Origin: Streptomyces rubradiris
GTDB taxonomy: Bacteria; Actinomycetota; Actinomycetes; Streptomycetales; Streptomycetaceae
Direction: 5' to 3'
Length of the DNA: 43,512 nucleotides
NCBI RefSeq assembly: GCF_016860525.1
Contig: NZ_BNEA01000005.1
Location: 1 to 43,512, forward strand
Shown here: positions 43,035 through 43,512 of the stretch, piece by piece
Layout of the letters: every line of letters begins with the position of its first letter
How positions within the stretch are numbered: position 1 is the first letter of the stretch
Program-made: the position numbers and the translations under genes
The notes under the pieces: model-generated
Seen by the model: only the letters and a program-made list of their open reading frames with translations
Told to the model about the DNA's origin: nothing
The model's database searches: none

Positions 43035-43512
43035 CGGCGGCCTCTGCGGGCGGCCGGCGCCGCAGGGCGGCGCCGACTGGGACAGGACGATGCCCAGGAG
43101 CATCAGCACGGACCCGGCCAGCTGCGGCGGTGTCAGCATCGCCGAGCACCAGGTAGGCGGCGACGGCTCCGGCCACCACCTCCAGGGTGAGCATCAGGCT
43201 GGCCGAGGTGGGCGGCAGCCGGCGCTGCGCCGCGACGCCCAGCGCCAGCCGCCGGCCATGCCGATCACGCCCACCAGACCACCAGCCCCACACCGGCAGG
43301 GAGTGGTCGTTCAGCGCGGCGTCCCGCCACAGCGCGGAGAAGGGGAAGGGGTCGATCACGCCCACCAGGGTGAGGACCGCGGCGCCACGGTGGTGCCCCA
43401 TGCCGACATCACCAGGGGTTCGTAGGCGCGCAGTCCTCGTTCGGCGAGAGGAAGCGGCTCGCCATGGTCAGGGCCGCCAGCAGGGAGAGCCAGGCCGGCC
43501 CGGTCGAGATCG
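42980..43512 (-). pseudogene. Mirror copy of the 3' part of the EamA transporter
   Basis: Copy of 31691-32231, truncated by the window end and frameshifted at several points (for example near 43065, 43128, 43250 and 43390). The stop TGA is at 42980-42982. Confidence 0.8.

Larger units (their letters stand above)
37597..43512 (-). repeat. Right arm of the inverted repeat, error-rich mirror copy
   Basis: 5916 bp mirroring 31691-37596 with many scattered 1-2 base indels and substitutions. Examples: a lost C in GGACGGTGCC near 37784, an extra GA at about 37960, a lost C near 38295, CCC for CCCC near 38502. Nearly every gene copy is frameshifted. It runs to the window end without returning to unique sequence. 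It is best explained as a fold-back artefact at a contig end. Confidence 0.9.

Noticed and set aside
37597..43512. A second set of MFS, regulator, dioxygenase and EamA genes, suggesting gene duplication
   Set aside because: The arm is the exact mirror of 31691-37596 with scattered indels and no spacer, so it is treated as one artefactual copy rather than paralogues.

Overview
The window is very G+C-rich, with the codon bias, MbtH partner, bldA-type TTA codons and gene families of an actinomycete, most likely Streptomyces. It is an accessory biosynthetic locus. I found no rRNA, tRNA, CRISPR array or transposase.

Region 1 (1-10367): a minus-strand polyketide synthase, cut by the left edge (FAAL-ACP-KS-AT-DH-structural KR-ER...). 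A crotonyl-CoA reductase/carboxylase homologue that could make an alkylmalonyl-CoA extender lies upstream on the same strand. A divergent intergenic region full of inverted repeats and a small two-helix membrane protein follow.

Region 2 (10368-22360): a plus-strand operon with a 3093-aa NRPS (C-A-PCP-C-A-PCP-E-C, no thioesterase), a cytochrome P450, an MbtH protein and an MFS exporter, closed by a strong hairpin. The simplest model is an acyl chain activated by FAAL, extended by the PKS and passed to the NRPS, which adds a Gly-like and a D-Val-like residue. Release would involve the odd terminal C-type domain or a partner enzyme.

Region 3 (23065-32231): tailoring and precursor genes. One plus-strand operon encodes an ATP-grasp ligase, an MFS transporter and a free-standing protein resembling only the regulatory ACT domains of aspartokinase. 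A minus-strand pair encodes a divergent KamA-type radical SAM aminomutase and a class III aminotransferase. Divergent from that pair are an HxE-type Fe(II)/2-oxoglutarate amino-acid hydroxylase, an FMN alpha-hydroxyacid oxidase and an EamA transporter. The shared promoter carries two similar operator-like repeats, and both flanking genes have a TTA codon within the first five codons. Together these suggest supply and attachment of a lysine- or other aspartate-family-derived beta-amino acid. This is inference.

Region 4 (32176-37596): two decayed gene ends fused at a breakpoint (ferredoxin tail and 3-dehydroquinate synthase II tail), an XRE/MmyB-type regulator, a divergent MFS transporter, a DHA2-type MFS exporter and a 5'-truncated TauD-like dioxygenase.

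Region 5 (37597-43512): an almost exact inverted copy of 31691-37596, joined with no spacer at 37596/37597. Nearly every gene in it is broken by small indels. It looks like a fold-back read or assembly artefact at a contig end and should not be counted as extra genes. The dioxygenase is truncated because the real sequence stops at the fold.
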